IMG/VR virus record: IMGVR_UViG_3300043570_003418
Location: 1 to 42,878 of that record
DNA: 42,878 bases
Reading direction: 5' to 3' (one strand)
DNA from: a virus
The translations under genes were made by a program, and so were the position numbers. The notes under the pieces were generated by a model. That model was not told the origin of the DNA. It did no database searches and saw nothing but the letters and a program-made list of their open reading frames with translations. Shown here piece after piece: positions 21,986 to 30,355 of this stretch; the stretch's first letter is position 1; every line of letters begins with the position of its first letter.

Positions 21986-22749
21986 AAACACTATCACAAA
22001 TCTTAAATTCAGCTTCCATTGTTGAAGACGCCAACTTGACAGAAGGTACCGCATGGAAGATTCTTAATACCACATTGCGTGGGCTCGGTTTTGAAGCGGC
22101 TACAGGCAATGACCTGCGTGGCTTTAAAGGTGTTCCAAAAGAAGATATTCTTAACTTGTTTGGTATTCCAATGCGTGCTGGCAAGTGGGCAGACGTATGG
22201 TTTGCTATTCTTGAAGACGATGTTTATATTGTAGTTAGCGGCAATCAAGTATATGAATATGGTCATATGGGCGATGCAATCAAAAGTATTCAAAAAATTG
22301 CCGTTCAACAAAAGAAGAATGTTACTGAGGAAACACTTGAAGAGAAGTTGAGCGCAGACGATGATGCAGGTGTATGGATTAGCGATTTTGTAAAGAGTGC
22401 CGATCCACGTTTTGAAGGCAAGAGTAAAAAGGAACGCATCAAGATGGCACTAGGTGCTTATTATGCTGCGCAAAACGAAGAGTTTGAAACCGAAGGAACT
22501 CAACTTGACGAAGAAGTTGACTATTATAAATTCAAACAGTTGGCTATCCTTGGATTGTTAACTCCAGGCGATGCAAATAAAGCAGCTCTTGGTATGAAAG
22601 CTATTGAAGGCGGTCATCCTCCAACTCAAGAACAAAAGAAAATCATTGGTGATACTCTTGTTCTATTGGTTAGTATGATTACAGGCGATAGCGCAATATT
22701 AAACAAACTAAAGAAGACTGCTCGTGACGCTAAAACACCTGCGGCATAA
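21982..22749 (+). CDS. Tagged late protein
   Basis: 255 residues. The start MKTLSQILN...DANLTE/G carries a tag-like segment with a predicted cleavage after LTE at residue 21. The middle has DAGVWISDFVKSADPRFEGK followed by SKKERIKMALGAYYAA, a motif I recall from several T4-like phage late proteins, where it reads as a short helical unit. No enzyme activity recognised. A 194-base gap with regulatory signals follows. Confidence 0.5.
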   Translation: MKTLSQILNSASIVEDANLTEGTAWKILNTTLRGLGFEAATGNDLRGFKGVPKEDILNLFGIPMRAGKWADVWFAILEDDVYIVVSGNQVYEYGHMGDAIKSIQKIAVQQKKNVTEETLEEKLSADDDAGVWISDFVKSADPRFEGKSKKERIKMALGAYYAAQNEEFETEGTQLDEEVDYYKFKQLAILGLLTPGDANKAALGMKAIEGGHPPTQEQKKIIGDTLVLLVSMITGDSAILNKLKKTARDAKTPAA

Positions 22750-22849
22750 ACAGTCTAATGGTTCTTTCTCTATTGCAACGGTACTCCCTTCGGGAACCTA
22801 CGGTAACAACTGATGTAACAAGATTGTTTAATTAAGCAACCTTAACGTA

Positions 22850-22901
22850 TCATATGGTATACAATATTGCACCATTTCGTATAAAGTATTATACCATATG
22901 A
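22850..22901. repeat. 12 bp inverted repeat in the gap before the endolysin gene
   Basis: TCATATGGTATA (22850-22861) and TATACCATATGA (22890-22901) are perfect reverse complements separated by 28 bases. The right arm overlaps the -10 box of a minus-strand early promoter. The site could be an operator, a cruciform or an origin-type element. The rest of the gap (22750-22849) contains a weak TCCC-TTC-GGGA hairpin and no ORF. Confidence 0.6.
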
Positions 22902-22916
22902 CATTAAACTTGTAAA
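22888..22916 (-). promoter_or_regulatory. Minus-strand early promoter
   Basis: Read on the minus strand: TTTACA (22911-22916), 17 bp spacer, TATAAT (22888-22893), preceded by CC as at the other early promoters. It points back toward the late gene at 21982, where no minus-strand gene is present, so the product would be a non-coding or antisense RNA. Confidence 0.7.
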
Positions 22917-22943
22917 GGATAAAATTCATAAATTACAAAATAA

Positions 22944-23714
22944 ATGCAATTCGACGGAAGAAAACAAATTGTTAAGAGTGTTCAAGCTGCATTGGGTTTG
23001 GATGCTGATGGTGTTGACGGCGCACACACATGGACTGCTATTGCAGCTAAGATTGGTGTAGCTGCAGCTACTGTTGCACCAGTATCAACCTCAACCGTTG
23101 TTGGTATTGGTGACGCTGCCTATAAACTTATTCTTAAGTATGAAGTGGGTGGAGGGGCAAGCTATTACAATAAAGCATTGAAGCACCCATGTTACCCAGG
23201 TGGTGAAAGTGGTGTTACCATTGGTATTGGTTATGATATGGGTTACAATACTACTGCTCAATTTGCAGACGACTGGAAAGGTGTATTGAGCGATTCGGAT
23301 TATGGTCGCCTTGTGTCACACCTTGGCAAAAAGAGTGGCGCTGCAAAGGCTGCAATCAGTAGTGTTAAAGATATTAGTATACCTTGGGAAGATGCTGAAG
23401 TTGTATTCAAAAGCAATACACTACCGCGCTTTATCAAGGAAACTGTTCGTGCATTCCCAGGCTCTGAACGACTACACGAGGACGCCTTTGGCGCACTTGT
23501 AAGTTTGGTATTTAATCGTGGTGGCAGCACAACTGGCAGTTCACGTGCTGAAATGTTAAACATCAAGAATGCGATTGCTGCCAATCGTGCCGACATTTAC
23601 AACTACATTGCAGATCAAATCGTTGATATGAAACGTCTTTGGGTTGGCAAAGGTTTGGATGGATTACTTACACGCCGCGATGAAGAAGCAAAGATGGTTA
23701 AAAGCTGTGCTTAA
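22944..23714 (+). CDS. Endolysin: peptidoglycan-binding domain plus lysozyme-like muramidase
   Basis: 256 residues. Residues 1-40 (IVKSVQAALGLDADGVDGAH) form a short peptidoglycan-binding-type helix bundle. From about 55 on the protein is lysozyme-like: LILKYEVGGGASYY with the candidate catalytic Glu, GVTIGIGYDMGY with the Thr/Asp region of GH24/pesticin-type muramidases, AFGALVSLVFNRG, and a final GLLTRRDEEAKM. No signal peptide, so it needs a holin, which is not evident here. It cleaves the host wall at lysis or in tail entry. A -10-like element is not obvious upstream; late read-through is likely. Confidence 0.82.
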   Translation: MQFDGRKQIVKSVQAALGLDADGVDGAHTWTAIAAKIGVAAATVAPVSTSTVVGIGDAAYKLILKYEVGGGASYYNKALKHPCYPGGESGVTIGIGYDMGYNTTAQFADDWKGVLSDSDYGRLVSHLGKKSGAAKAAISSVKDISIPWEDAEVVFKSNTLPRFIKETVRAFPGSERLHEDAFGALVSLVFNRGGSTTGSSRAEMLNIKNAIAANRADIYNYIADQIVDMKRLWVGKGLDGLLTRRDEEAKMVKSCA

Positions 23715-23715
23715 T

Positions 23716-23723
23716 TATAAATA
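23716..23723 (+). promoter_or_regulatory. Late promoter
   Basis: TATAAATA directly after the endolysin stop, seven bases before ATG 23731. Confidence 0.8.
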
Positions 23724-23730
23724 GATTGTT

Positions 23731-25062
23731 ATGCCACACTATACCGCTCCTCGCACGTTGTCTCGTAAGATTGAGGATTATCTTGACTATGGGTTTACCA
23801 GCAATTCTTCAAGTGCTGCAACTGCAACCTCAACAGCATCTGACGGGTTTGGGCGCCTTCGTGTGGCTGAACCTTATACATTATTTGATAGTCAGCATCG
23901 ATATTCAGAAAATAAAAAATGGAATAATGTTCTTACCGGAACTGGTGCAGTAGCTTATATACAAAGTGAAAGCGCTGTTGACTTAAAGGCGCCAGCCGGT
24001 GCTGGAACTGTGACGAGACAAAGCAATGTTGTATTTCCTTATCAGCCAGGAAAATCATTGCTCTTAATGAATAGTTTTGCTTTCAGTGCCCGTACCACAA
24101 CCGGATCAAAAACAGTTACGCAACGAATCGGTTATTTTAGCAGTGATAATGGCATTTATCTTGAACAAACAAACGGCACCGCCGATGTAGTGACGCCTCG
24201 TAATGGTAATGGCTTACGATTTGTATTGCGATCAGACAGCACAAATACAACAGTTGGCAATTCAACAGAAATTTCTGTTGAGCAGGCAAATTGGAATGGC
24301 GATAAGTTTGACGGAACCGGAATTAGTGGCAGAATTTTAGATATTAGTAAATCAAATATATTCTGGATGGATATCGAATGGCTGGGTGTTGGTGATGTTC
24401 GTTGCGGATTTATTGTTGACGGCCGAATGGTTGTTGCACATACATTCCATAATGATAATATCAACACCACTTCCTATATGACAACCGCGGTGTTGCCTAT
24501 AAGATATGAATTGACCAACACTGGTTCTACAAGCCCATTCATTAAACAGGTATGTAATACTGTAATTAGTGAAGGTGGTTTTAACCCAACTAGCATTACA
24601 TATAATCAATTAGCAACCGCTAATATATCATCGGCCAATCTTCGTACTGCAGCCACAGATGGATTATTCTATAATGTAGTTTCAATACGATTGGCCACAG
24701 GCAAAACTGATGGTATAATTATTCCTACTGATATTGAATTGCTAGGAGAAAGTAACAAATCATATCAATGGGCTTTACTTCGTAACGCTACATTTGGCAC
24801 CGCTCCTACATGGACAACACATGCGGATTGTGACACAGCCGAATTTACAACTAGTGTATCAACGATCACCGGCGGTGTGTTGGTAAAGACTGGATATTTC
24901 ACAAGTAATAGTGGAAGTGTTAACACCACACTGGCTGCCGATGTTACATTACAAATTGGTAGAACTATAGCTGGAGTGTCTGATACGTATACTGTTGCAA
25001 TTACATCGACTGGCACAAACACAAAATATACAGGCAGCCTTGCATGGTATCAAATCATATGA
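23731..25062 (+). CDS. Virion structural protein (capsid decoration or fibre-like)
   Basis: 443 residues, rich in Thr, Ser, Gly and Asn and beta-structured throughout. Near the N terminus SDGFGRLRVAEPYTLFDSQH is a motif I associate with structural proteins of cyanophages and other T4-like viruses. The remainder reads like jelly-roll and Ig-like strands (NGLRFVLRSD, DVRCGFIVDGRMVV), and the end has an AAVSDTYTVAIT-like beta domain. It has its own late promoter. Whether it is a fibre, head decoration or lectin-like protein cannot be told. Confidence 0.65.
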   Translation: MPHYTAPRTLSRKIEDYLDYGFTSNSSSAATATSTASDGFGRLRVAEPYTLFDSQHRYSENKKWNNVLTGTGAVAYIQSESAVDLKAPAGAGTVTRQSNVVFPYQPGKSLLLMNSFAFSARTTTGSKTVTQRIGYFSSDNGIYLEQTNGTADVVTPRNGNGLRFVLRSDSTNTTVGNSTEISVEQANWNGDKFDGTGISGRILDISKSNIFWMDIEWLGVGDVRCGFIVDGRMVVAHTFHNDNINTTSYMTTAVLPIRYELTNTGSTSPFIKQVCNTVISEGGFNPTSITYNQLATANISSANLRTAATDGLFYNVVSIRLATGKTDGIIIPTDIELLGESNKSYQWALLRNATFGTAPTWTTHADCDTAEFTTSVSTITGGVLVKTGYFTSNSGSVNTTLAADVTLQIGRTIAGVSDTYTVAITSTGTNTKYTGSLAWYQII

Positions 25063-25394
25063 AGACATTACAACAAATCCTGGAGACTCCAACATTTACG
25101 CTGTTTGAAGCGGCCGAATATGATGGGCGAGAAGTAACACTCAACAAGCCATTTCGCAGCGATGACGATAAACATAAGTTTTATGTATATGTCAAAAATG
25201 AAAAAGGTAATGTAATCAAACTTGGTTTTGGCGATCCTAATATGGAAATCAAACGAGACGACCCAGCACGTCTAAAAAGTTATCGTGCACGCCATGGATG
25301 TGATACAGATCCCGGCCCAAAGTGGAAAGCTAACTATTGGAGCTGCAGATTCTGGGAAGCAGGCAAGAGTGTTAGCGACTTGCTTAAAAAATAA
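25059..25394 (+). CDS. Tagged small late protein with conserved GDPNMEIKRDD domain
   Basis: 111 residues from ATG 25059 (overlap ATGA with the structural gene). The N-terminal MKTLQQILE...TLFE/A is tag-like. The rest is one compact domain: KGNVIKLGFGDPNMEIKRDD, then RARHGCDTDPGPKWKANYWS and CRFW. I recall this domain in T4-like phages and some bacteria, usually attached to other head or protease proteins, function unknown. Cys and His positions could bind zinc. Confidence 0.6.
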   Translation: MKTLQQILETPTFTLFEAAEYDGREVTLNKPFRSDDDKHKFYVYVKNEKGNVIKLGFGDPNMEIKRDDPARLKSYRARHGCDTDPGPKWKANYWSCRFWEAGKSVSDLLKK

Positions 25395-26119
25395 TGTATA
25401 TAACTAAAAATGCAGTATACTTGCATGTGCCTAAAACCGGCGGAACATGGATGGATTCTGTATTAAGCAGCATTATAACAGAAGGCCATGATTGCAATTT
25501 GGATTGGATGCCAAAAGAATATACTCATTGCTTTGCAGCAGTAAGAAATCCTTGGGCATGGTATGTTTCTCTTTATAAGTTTTGTATATACGGTTCAGAA
25601 ATGGAAATGCCAATTTGGCCGCAAAGCATTATGATGACATTTGGTGTTAAGACTGTATCATTTGAAACATTCTTAAAAACTCTATTGTCGCCATCACATC
25701 AATTTAAGCATGACCTTATTAAAAACAACCGCATTGTAATGATGCAAAATTATTTTGTTGATTCGGATGATTGGGAATTGCAAAAAAGATTAAAGAATAC
25801 ATATAAGCCTATTGCTCGTGAATGGTTAAATAATCAATATGATTATTATACACACGTTTGTAACCTTTATTTACAACATGCAACAGTAATTGGTAAAACC
25901 GAAACATTAAAAGATGACTTGTCAGCATTTATAACAGCTGTAGGAGATATGACACCACAGGTAAAGTACCAACTTAACAATATGTTGCCAATAAATACTA
26001 CTACAAAGGATGACTATTGTGAATACTATTCAAAATCATTGCGTGATTTGGTATATGATCATGCTAAAGAAGTCATAAATAAATTTGGTTATACATTTGA
26101 ATATGAAACGTACGCATGA
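25394..26119 (+). CDS. Sulfotransferase-family protein
   Basis: 241 residues. YLHVPKTGGTWMDSVL (about 9-24) is the 5'-phosphosulfate-binding loop of PAPS-dependent sulfotransferases, and FAAVRNPWAWYVSLYKF (48-64) is the 3'-phosphate-binding RNPxxxxxSxY motif. The C-terminal half is helical (DDLSAFITAVG, then DYCEYYSKSLRDLVYDHAKE), as in the family. It would transfer sulfate to a sugar, protein or small molecule. No PAPS-synthesis genes are in view. It starts on the stop codon of the previous gene. A phage sulfotransferase in a late operon is uncommon. Confidence 0.8.
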   Translation: MYITKNAVYLHVPKTGGTWMDSVLSSIITEGHDCNLDWMPKEYTHCFAAVRNPWAWYVSLYKFCIYGSEMEMPIWPQSIMMTFGVKTVSFETFLKTLLSPSHQFKHDLIKNNRIVMMQNYFVDSDDWELQKRLKNTYKPIAREWLNNQYDYYTHVCNLYLQHATVIGKTETLKDDLSAFITAVGDMTPQVKYQLNNMLPINTTTKDDYCEYYSKSLRDLVYDHAKEVINKFGYTFEYETYA

Positions 26120-26471
26120 CTTGACAGAAAAGAATTTTCTACTGTATGCAGCTACCAATTATAACAATCCACGCTGCCTTGATGTAAAAGAATTTCATGA
26201 GGACCTTAATCGTCTTAAATATATCAAAAAGCTTTTAAAGAAATACCAAGAAAAAAGTATACTTCAGGAACGACTGATTTTAAATCATTTGATCATTATG
26301 CACAACGTGTTTAACATCTCTGCAGCAACGCGCATGTGCTTTTTTAAAATCAAAGAAACACATTGGCCCGCATTAAAAACTTTTTTGCTCTATCTTAACT
26401 ATATTCCTGAAGGAGAATATCTTAACATACCTATTGACTTGCGGGTTGCACGAGTACTTCAAAAATTATAA
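26103..26471 (+). CDS. Conserved T4-type late protein (DUF7207-like)
   Basis: 122 residues from ATG 26103. DLTEKNFLLYAATNYNNPRC and EFHEDLNRLKYIKKLLKKYQ, followed by ERLILNHLIIMHNVF and LKTFLLYLNYIPEG, form a highly characteristic all-helical pattern that I recall from very many T4-like phages. I believe the family is DUF7207, but the number is from memory. Function unknown. Its 3' end carries the late promoter of the next gene. Confidence 0.65.
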   Translation: MKRTHDLTEKNFLLYAATNYNNPRCLDVKEFHEDLNRLKYIKKLLKKYQEKSILQERLILNHLIIMHNVFNISAATRMCFFKIKETHWPALKTFLLYLNYIPEGEYLNIPIDLRVARVLQKL

Positions 26472-26474
26472 ATA
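26467..26474 (+). promoter_or_regulatory. Late promoter
   Basis: TATAAATA overlapping the stop codon of the previous gene, four bases before ATG 26479. Confidence 0.75.
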
Positions 26475-26478
26475 CATT

Positions 26479-27063
26479 ATGGGATTCTTTTCAACTGCTA
26501 CAGACACATACTTTGCATTTCGTTTCCTGCGACTGCTTACTACTCCTTGGGAAAAAACAGGTGCTTACAAACTGGGTATAGTTGATGCCGAAGGAAAGGT
26601 ATTGCGTAAGCCAATCGACATGAGCGAACGCAGTAAATACAACATCTTTCACAGATTGGTATTTCGCATAAAGCGACTGCTCAATAAGATTCCATTTGGT
26701 AAAACAACCGTAGCTAGCTATCTTGCTGCGCTGTGGCTTATTAAAGAACATACAGGTATCAGCGACAAAAGAATGCACAGTATATTGCATGAAGTTACTG
26801 GCGTTGACATTGACATGAATAGCCTCATTGAAAGCACATGGTATATCAATGAGGACTCTACGCTGCAAGGCGGTGTATATTCACTTGCAAGAAACATTGC
26901 ATTCCCAAGCACAGGTGAAGAACTTCAAATTATAAATACCCAAGTGGTTGTAAAAGAAAACGCGGTTGCGGTTGGATCAATTTTAGGTGTGCCCGTTTAT
27001 GAAGTATGCCATGTAAAAACCAAACAGACCCTATTTGTAACACCGCACGACCTTAAAAGATGA
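26479..27063 (+). CDS. Conserved T4-type late protein, unknown function
   Basis: 194 residues from ATG 26479, the first ATG after the late promoter. TDTYFAFRFLRLLTTPWEKT, then RLVFRIKRLLNKIPFGKTTV and ASYLAALWLIKEH are amphipathic helices with a pattern I know from uncharacterised late genes of T4-like marine phages. The C-terminal third is a small beta domain (AVGSILGVPVYEVCHV). No signal peptide and no FKxYLxE tag. Confidence 0.55.
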   Translation: MGFFSTATDTYFAFRFLRLLTTPWEKTGAYKLGIVDAEGKVLRKPIDMSERSKYNIFHRLVFRIKRLLNKIPFGKTTVASYLAALWLIKEHTGISDKRMHSILHEVTGVDIDMNSLIESTWYINEDSTLQGGVYSLARNIAFPSTGEELQIINTQVVVKENAVAVGSILGVPVYEVCHVKTKQTLFVTPHDLKR

Positions 27064-27581
27064 ACGCTAAAGAAGATACCACCACCGCAAATGTAGCATT
27101 GCCAGCAACTGGTAATCGCCCTCATGACAACAGCGACAGCATGATTCGTCGCAAAAAGTTTATGCAGTTTGATGTTAATAGCGATACATTTCGCAAGTTT
27201 GAAACTGGTCGCAATCGGTTTGAGCGCTGGAGCAAATACTTAAATCTGCAAGATGACGCTGAAAAAGCAATTTACGATTATGCAATGAAAAATCGTGATC
27301 ATACCATCATACTGCGCAATGGAGATACTGGTGCAATGCGCAGCATACGTCGTCGTGCGCTTAATGAAGCCGACACAAAAATAGCAAACTATGAGGGATT
27401 CTTTAAACCGGTTGACACTCAAATTGACTATGACCCAACTCAATTAAAAGCGGGTATAAGTGTAGAGTCAGAACATACACCGCATACAGAAATTGCTACC
27501 ATAATAGCTAAACATCATTTAGCTGAGGATCCTGAGTATTATGTTAAGCTCAAGAAGTACGTCGAGACTAAAGGCGCATAA
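27060..27581 (+). CDS. Conserved T4-type late protein, unknown function
   Basis: 173 residues, overlapping the previous gene by ATGA. The segments DSMIRRKKFMQFDVNSDTFR, RFERWSKYLNL and AEKAIYDYAMKNRDHTIILR resemble a phage protein usually next to the preceding one. No domain of known function. It ends the late operon: a promoter and an intrinsic terminator follow. Confidence 0.5.
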   Translation: MNAKEDTTTANVALPATGNRPHDNSDSMIRRKKFMQFDVNSDTFRKFETGRNRFERWSKYLNLQDDAEKAIYDYAMKNRDHTIILRNGDTGAMRSIRRRALNEADTKIANYEGFFKPVDTQIDYDPTQLKAGISVESEHTPHTEIATIIAKHHLAEDPEYYVKLKKYVETKGA

Positions 27582-27596
27582 ACTGCAAAATAAAGA

Positions 27597-27625
27597 TTTA
27601 CATATGTAGAAATTTGATATATAAT
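27597..27625 (+). promoter_or_regulatory. Early promoter upstream of nrdB
   Basis: TTTACA 27597-27602, 17 bp spacer, TATAAT 27620-27625. Transcription should start near 27632, just ahead of a terminator hairpin. Confidence 0.85.
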
Positions 27626-27637
27626 TTCTATAGAAGC

Positions 27638-27666
27638 GGGCTACTTCACTGTAGCCTATTTTTTTA
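27638..27666 (+). terminator. Intrinsic terminator between promoter and nrdB
   Basis: GGCTAC (27639-27644) pairs with GTAGCC (27651-27656) around a six-base loop, followed by TATTTTTTT. It lies between the early promoter and the nrdB start (27686), so it may act as an attenuator as well as ending the late transcript from upstream. Confidence 0.8.
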
Positions 27667-27685
27667 CTAAACTTTCTTTAAACAA

Positions 27686-28678
27686 ATGAATAACACTACT
27701 GCAACCACAATCTTTGACGAGCAAGTCTCGCGCAAACCAAACAGATACCCATGGACCGAACAATTCATTCAAGCAATGCATGATGGATTTTGGACTGACA
27801 AAGAATTTAGTTTTCAGCCGGATGTACATGACTTTAAAACAGTTCTTGATGATCGCCGTCGCGAAATTGTTATACGTACATTAAGCGCAATTGGTCAAAT
27901 TGAGGTTGCTGTAAAAACCTTTTGGGCAAAGCTTGGCGATAACTTGCCGCATCCATCGCTGCAGGACTTAGGTTTTGTTATGGCTAATACTGAAGTGATT
28001 CACAACAACGCATATGAGCGTTTGATTAGTGTATTGGATATGGAAGATGTATTTGAAGAGAATCTTAAATTGGAATGGATTCAAGGGCGTGTTAAATATC
28101 TAAAGAAGTATACACACCGCTTTTATAAGGACAGCAACAAACAATACTTGTATGCATTAACGCTCTTTACACTGTTTGTTGAGAACGTTAGCTTGTTTAG
28201 CCAATTTTATATTATCAATTGGTTTAAGACTTTTGAAAATGTATTGCCGCATGCTGATCAACAAGTTAAGTATACGCGCAATGAAGAAAACATTCATGCG
28301 TTGGTTGGTGTTCAAATTATCAATACTATGAGGAAGGAATTGCCTGATATGTTTGATGATGAGTTGGAAGAGCGTATTATTGCTGCTGCACATGAAGCAT
28401 ATAAAGCAGAAAGCAAGATTGTGGATTGGATGATTAACGGCATCAATGAAACAGGCTTGAGCGCACCAATTCTTAAAGAGTTTATCAAGAATCGTATCAA
28501 TGAAAGCATGACCCAAATTGGATTCCGCAAACCATTTGATATTGATGAAGCATTGATTGCTGAGACAATGTGGTTTGACGAACAGCTTCATGGCAACAAC
28601 ATGACTGACTTTTTTGCAAGCCGCCCAGTTGAATATAGCAAGAAAAATCAAAGCTTTGGCGAGGATGACTTGTTCTAA
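27686..28678 (+). CDS. nrdB: Class I ribonucleotide reductase small subunit
   Basis: 330 residues. The diiron site is visible: Glu73 in IGQIEVAV, Glu103 and His106 in NTEVIHNNAY, Glu166 in FVENVSLF, and Glu201 and His204 in EENIHALV. Tyr110, four residues after His106, is in the place of the radical tyrosine Y122 of E. coli NrdB. The protein supplies the radical for reduction of ribonucleotides. It lies 15 bases upstream of nrdA, in the reverse of the usual bacterial order. The promoter and terminator upstream suggest controlled read-through. Confidence 0.93.
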   Translation: MNNTTATTIFDEQVSRKPNRYPWTEQFIQAMHDGFWTDKEFSFQPDVHDFKTVLDDRRREIVIRTLSAIGQIEVAVKTFWAKLGDNLPHPSLQDLGFVMANTEVIHNNAYERLISVLDMEDVFEENLKLEWIQGRVKYLKKYTHRFYKDSNKQYLYALTLFTLFVENVSLFSQFYIINWFKTFENVLPHADQQVKYTRNEENIHALVGVQIINTMRKELPDMFDDELEERIIAAAHEAYKAESKIVDWMINGINETGLSAPILKEFIKNRINESMTQIGFRKPFDIDEALIAETMWFDEQLHGNNMTDFFASRPVEYSKKNQSFGEDDLF

Positions 28679-28693
28679 TATATACTTTAGATT

Positions 28694-30355
28694 ATGAGTA
28701 AAGAAGACATTTATTGGTTGAATAAAGATAGCCGCAAGTTCCTAAGCAGAGGCTATGTACTTGAGGAAGCTGGAGAAACTGCGGAAAGCCGCATGCGTGA
28801 TATTGCTGTTGCGGCTGAAACACGATTAGGAATCTCTGGATTTGCTGACAAGTTTGAAAGCTATCTACACAAAGGATTCTATTCACTAAGCAGCCCAATT
28901 TGGAGTAATAGTGGTCGTGAGCGTGGATTGCCTATCAGTTGTTTTGGTACATACATTGATGATACCCTTGAAGAGATTGCTGGTTATAAAATCTCTGAAA
29001 TCACAATGATGACAAAAAATGGAGGAGGTACTAGTGCATACTTTGGAGCATTGCGCGGCCGCGGCACTCCTATTAGTACTGGTGGAACAAGCACCGGCGC
29101 GGTTCACTTCATGGAGCTTTATGACAAACTGATGAGTGTGGTATCTCAAGGTAATGTTCGTCGTGGCAGCTTTGCGGCATACCTGCCAATTGACCATCCT
29201 GACATTGAAGAATTCTTAAAAATCAAAGGAGAAGGCCACACCATTCAGGACATGAGTATTGGCGTTACGGTTAGTGACGCATGGATGAAGCGCATGATTG
29301 ATGGTGATAAAGATGCACGCAAGACATGGGGATTAGTCATCAAGAAGCGTTTTGAAAGTGGTTATCCATACCTGTTCTTTAGTGATACCGCAAACAATGG
29401 CGCGCCTCAAGTATACAAGGACAAAGGTAAAACAATTTTTGCTAGCAACCTTTGCAATGAAATTTACCTAAGCACAAGTAAAGATGAAAGCTTTGTGTGT
29501 AACCTATCTTCCATCAACCTTGAGCGTTGGGATGACCTAAAAGATACTGACGCAATTGAAACATTGGTATATTTCCTTGATAGTGTTATGACTGAATTTA
29601 TTGACAAGACCGAAGGAATGGCGCATATGGATGCTCCGCGTCGTTTTGCAATCAATCAGCGCGCATTGGGTGTAGGTGTTCTTGGCTGGCACAGTTACCT
29701 GCAAAGTAAAGCCTTGCCATTTGAAAGTATGGAAGCCAAGATGGAAAATATTGGTATCTTTAAGACGCTGCGCGAAAAGTGTGACTCTGCTACAGAGCAA
29801 CTTGCGGCCTTGTATGGCGAACCTGAATTGCTAACTGGCTATGGCCGACGCAACGCAACAACCATTGCAATTGCACCAACCACAAGTTCATCATTTATTC
29901 TAGGCCAAGTAAGCCCAAGCATTGAACCTCTTAACAGTAACTATTTTGTTAAGGATCTTGCAAAGGGTAAATTTACATATAAGAATCCATACCTAACAAA
30001 GTTGCTTAAGAGTAAAGGTTTGGACAACAGCGAAACTTGGCGTGATATTCTTATTCATGGCGGAAGTATTCAACATCTAACAACACTAACGGATGAAGAA
30101 AAAGCAGTATATAAAACCTTTGGTGAAATTGCTCAAAAGGAAATTGTTATACAGGCCGCTCAAAGACAACGATATATAGATCAAGGGCAAAGTCTCAATC
30201 TAATGATTGCGCCTAATGCCAAACCAAAAGAAGTAAACGAACTAATGATTTTTGCATGGGAAAGTGGAGTCAAAGGATTGTATTATCAACGTAGCGCAAA
30301 TCCTGCTCAAGAGTTGGCGCGCAGTATCATGACATGTTCAACCTGTGAAGCATAA
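28694..30355 (+). CDS. nrdA: Class I ribonucleotide reductase large subunit
   Basis: 553 residues, shorter than E. coli NrdA (761) because the N-terminal ATP-cone is missing. Key residues: Cys83 in LPISCFGTYI, Asn252, Cys254 and Glu256 in SNLCNEI, Cys269 in VCNLSSINL, the Tyr pair in KGLYYQRS, and the C-terminal CSTCEA redox pair. It reduces ribonucleoside diphosphates with NrdB. Loss of the ATP-cone means no dATP shut-off of the usual kind, as in several phage enzymes. It is intact, with no intein. The last base of its stop codon is the first base of the next ATG. Confidence 0.94.
   Translation: MSKEDIYWLNKDSRKFLSRGYVLEEAGETAESRMRDIAVAAETRLGISGFADKFESYLHKGFYSLSSPIWSNSGRERGLPISCFGTYIDDTLEEIAGYKISEITMMTKNGGGTSAYFGALRGRGTPISTGGTSTGAVHFMELYDKLMSVVSQGNVRRGSFAAYLPIDHPDIEEFLKIKGEGHTIQDMSIGVTVSDAWMKRMIDGDKDARKTWGLVIKKRFESGYPYLFFSDTANNGAPQVYKDKGKTIFASNLCNEIYLSTSKDESFVCNLSSINLERWDDLKDTDAIETLVYFLDSVMTEFIDKTEGMAHMDAPRRFAINQRALGVGVLGWHSYLQSKALPFESMEAKMENIGIFKTLREKCDSATEQLAALYGEPELLTGYGRRNATTIAIAPTTSSSFILGQVSPSIEPLNSNYFVKDLAKGKFTYKNPYLTKLLKSKGLDNSETWRDILIHGGSIQHLTTLTDEEKAVYKTFGEIAQKEIVIQAAQRQRYIDQGQSLNLMIAPNAKPKEVNELMIFAWESGVKGLYYQRSANPAQELARSIMTCSTCEA

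Noticed and set aside
28157-28651. Long minus-strand ORF opposite nrdB
   Set aside because: A shadow frame of a strongly conserved gene; composition is atypical and no minus-strand promoter is present.
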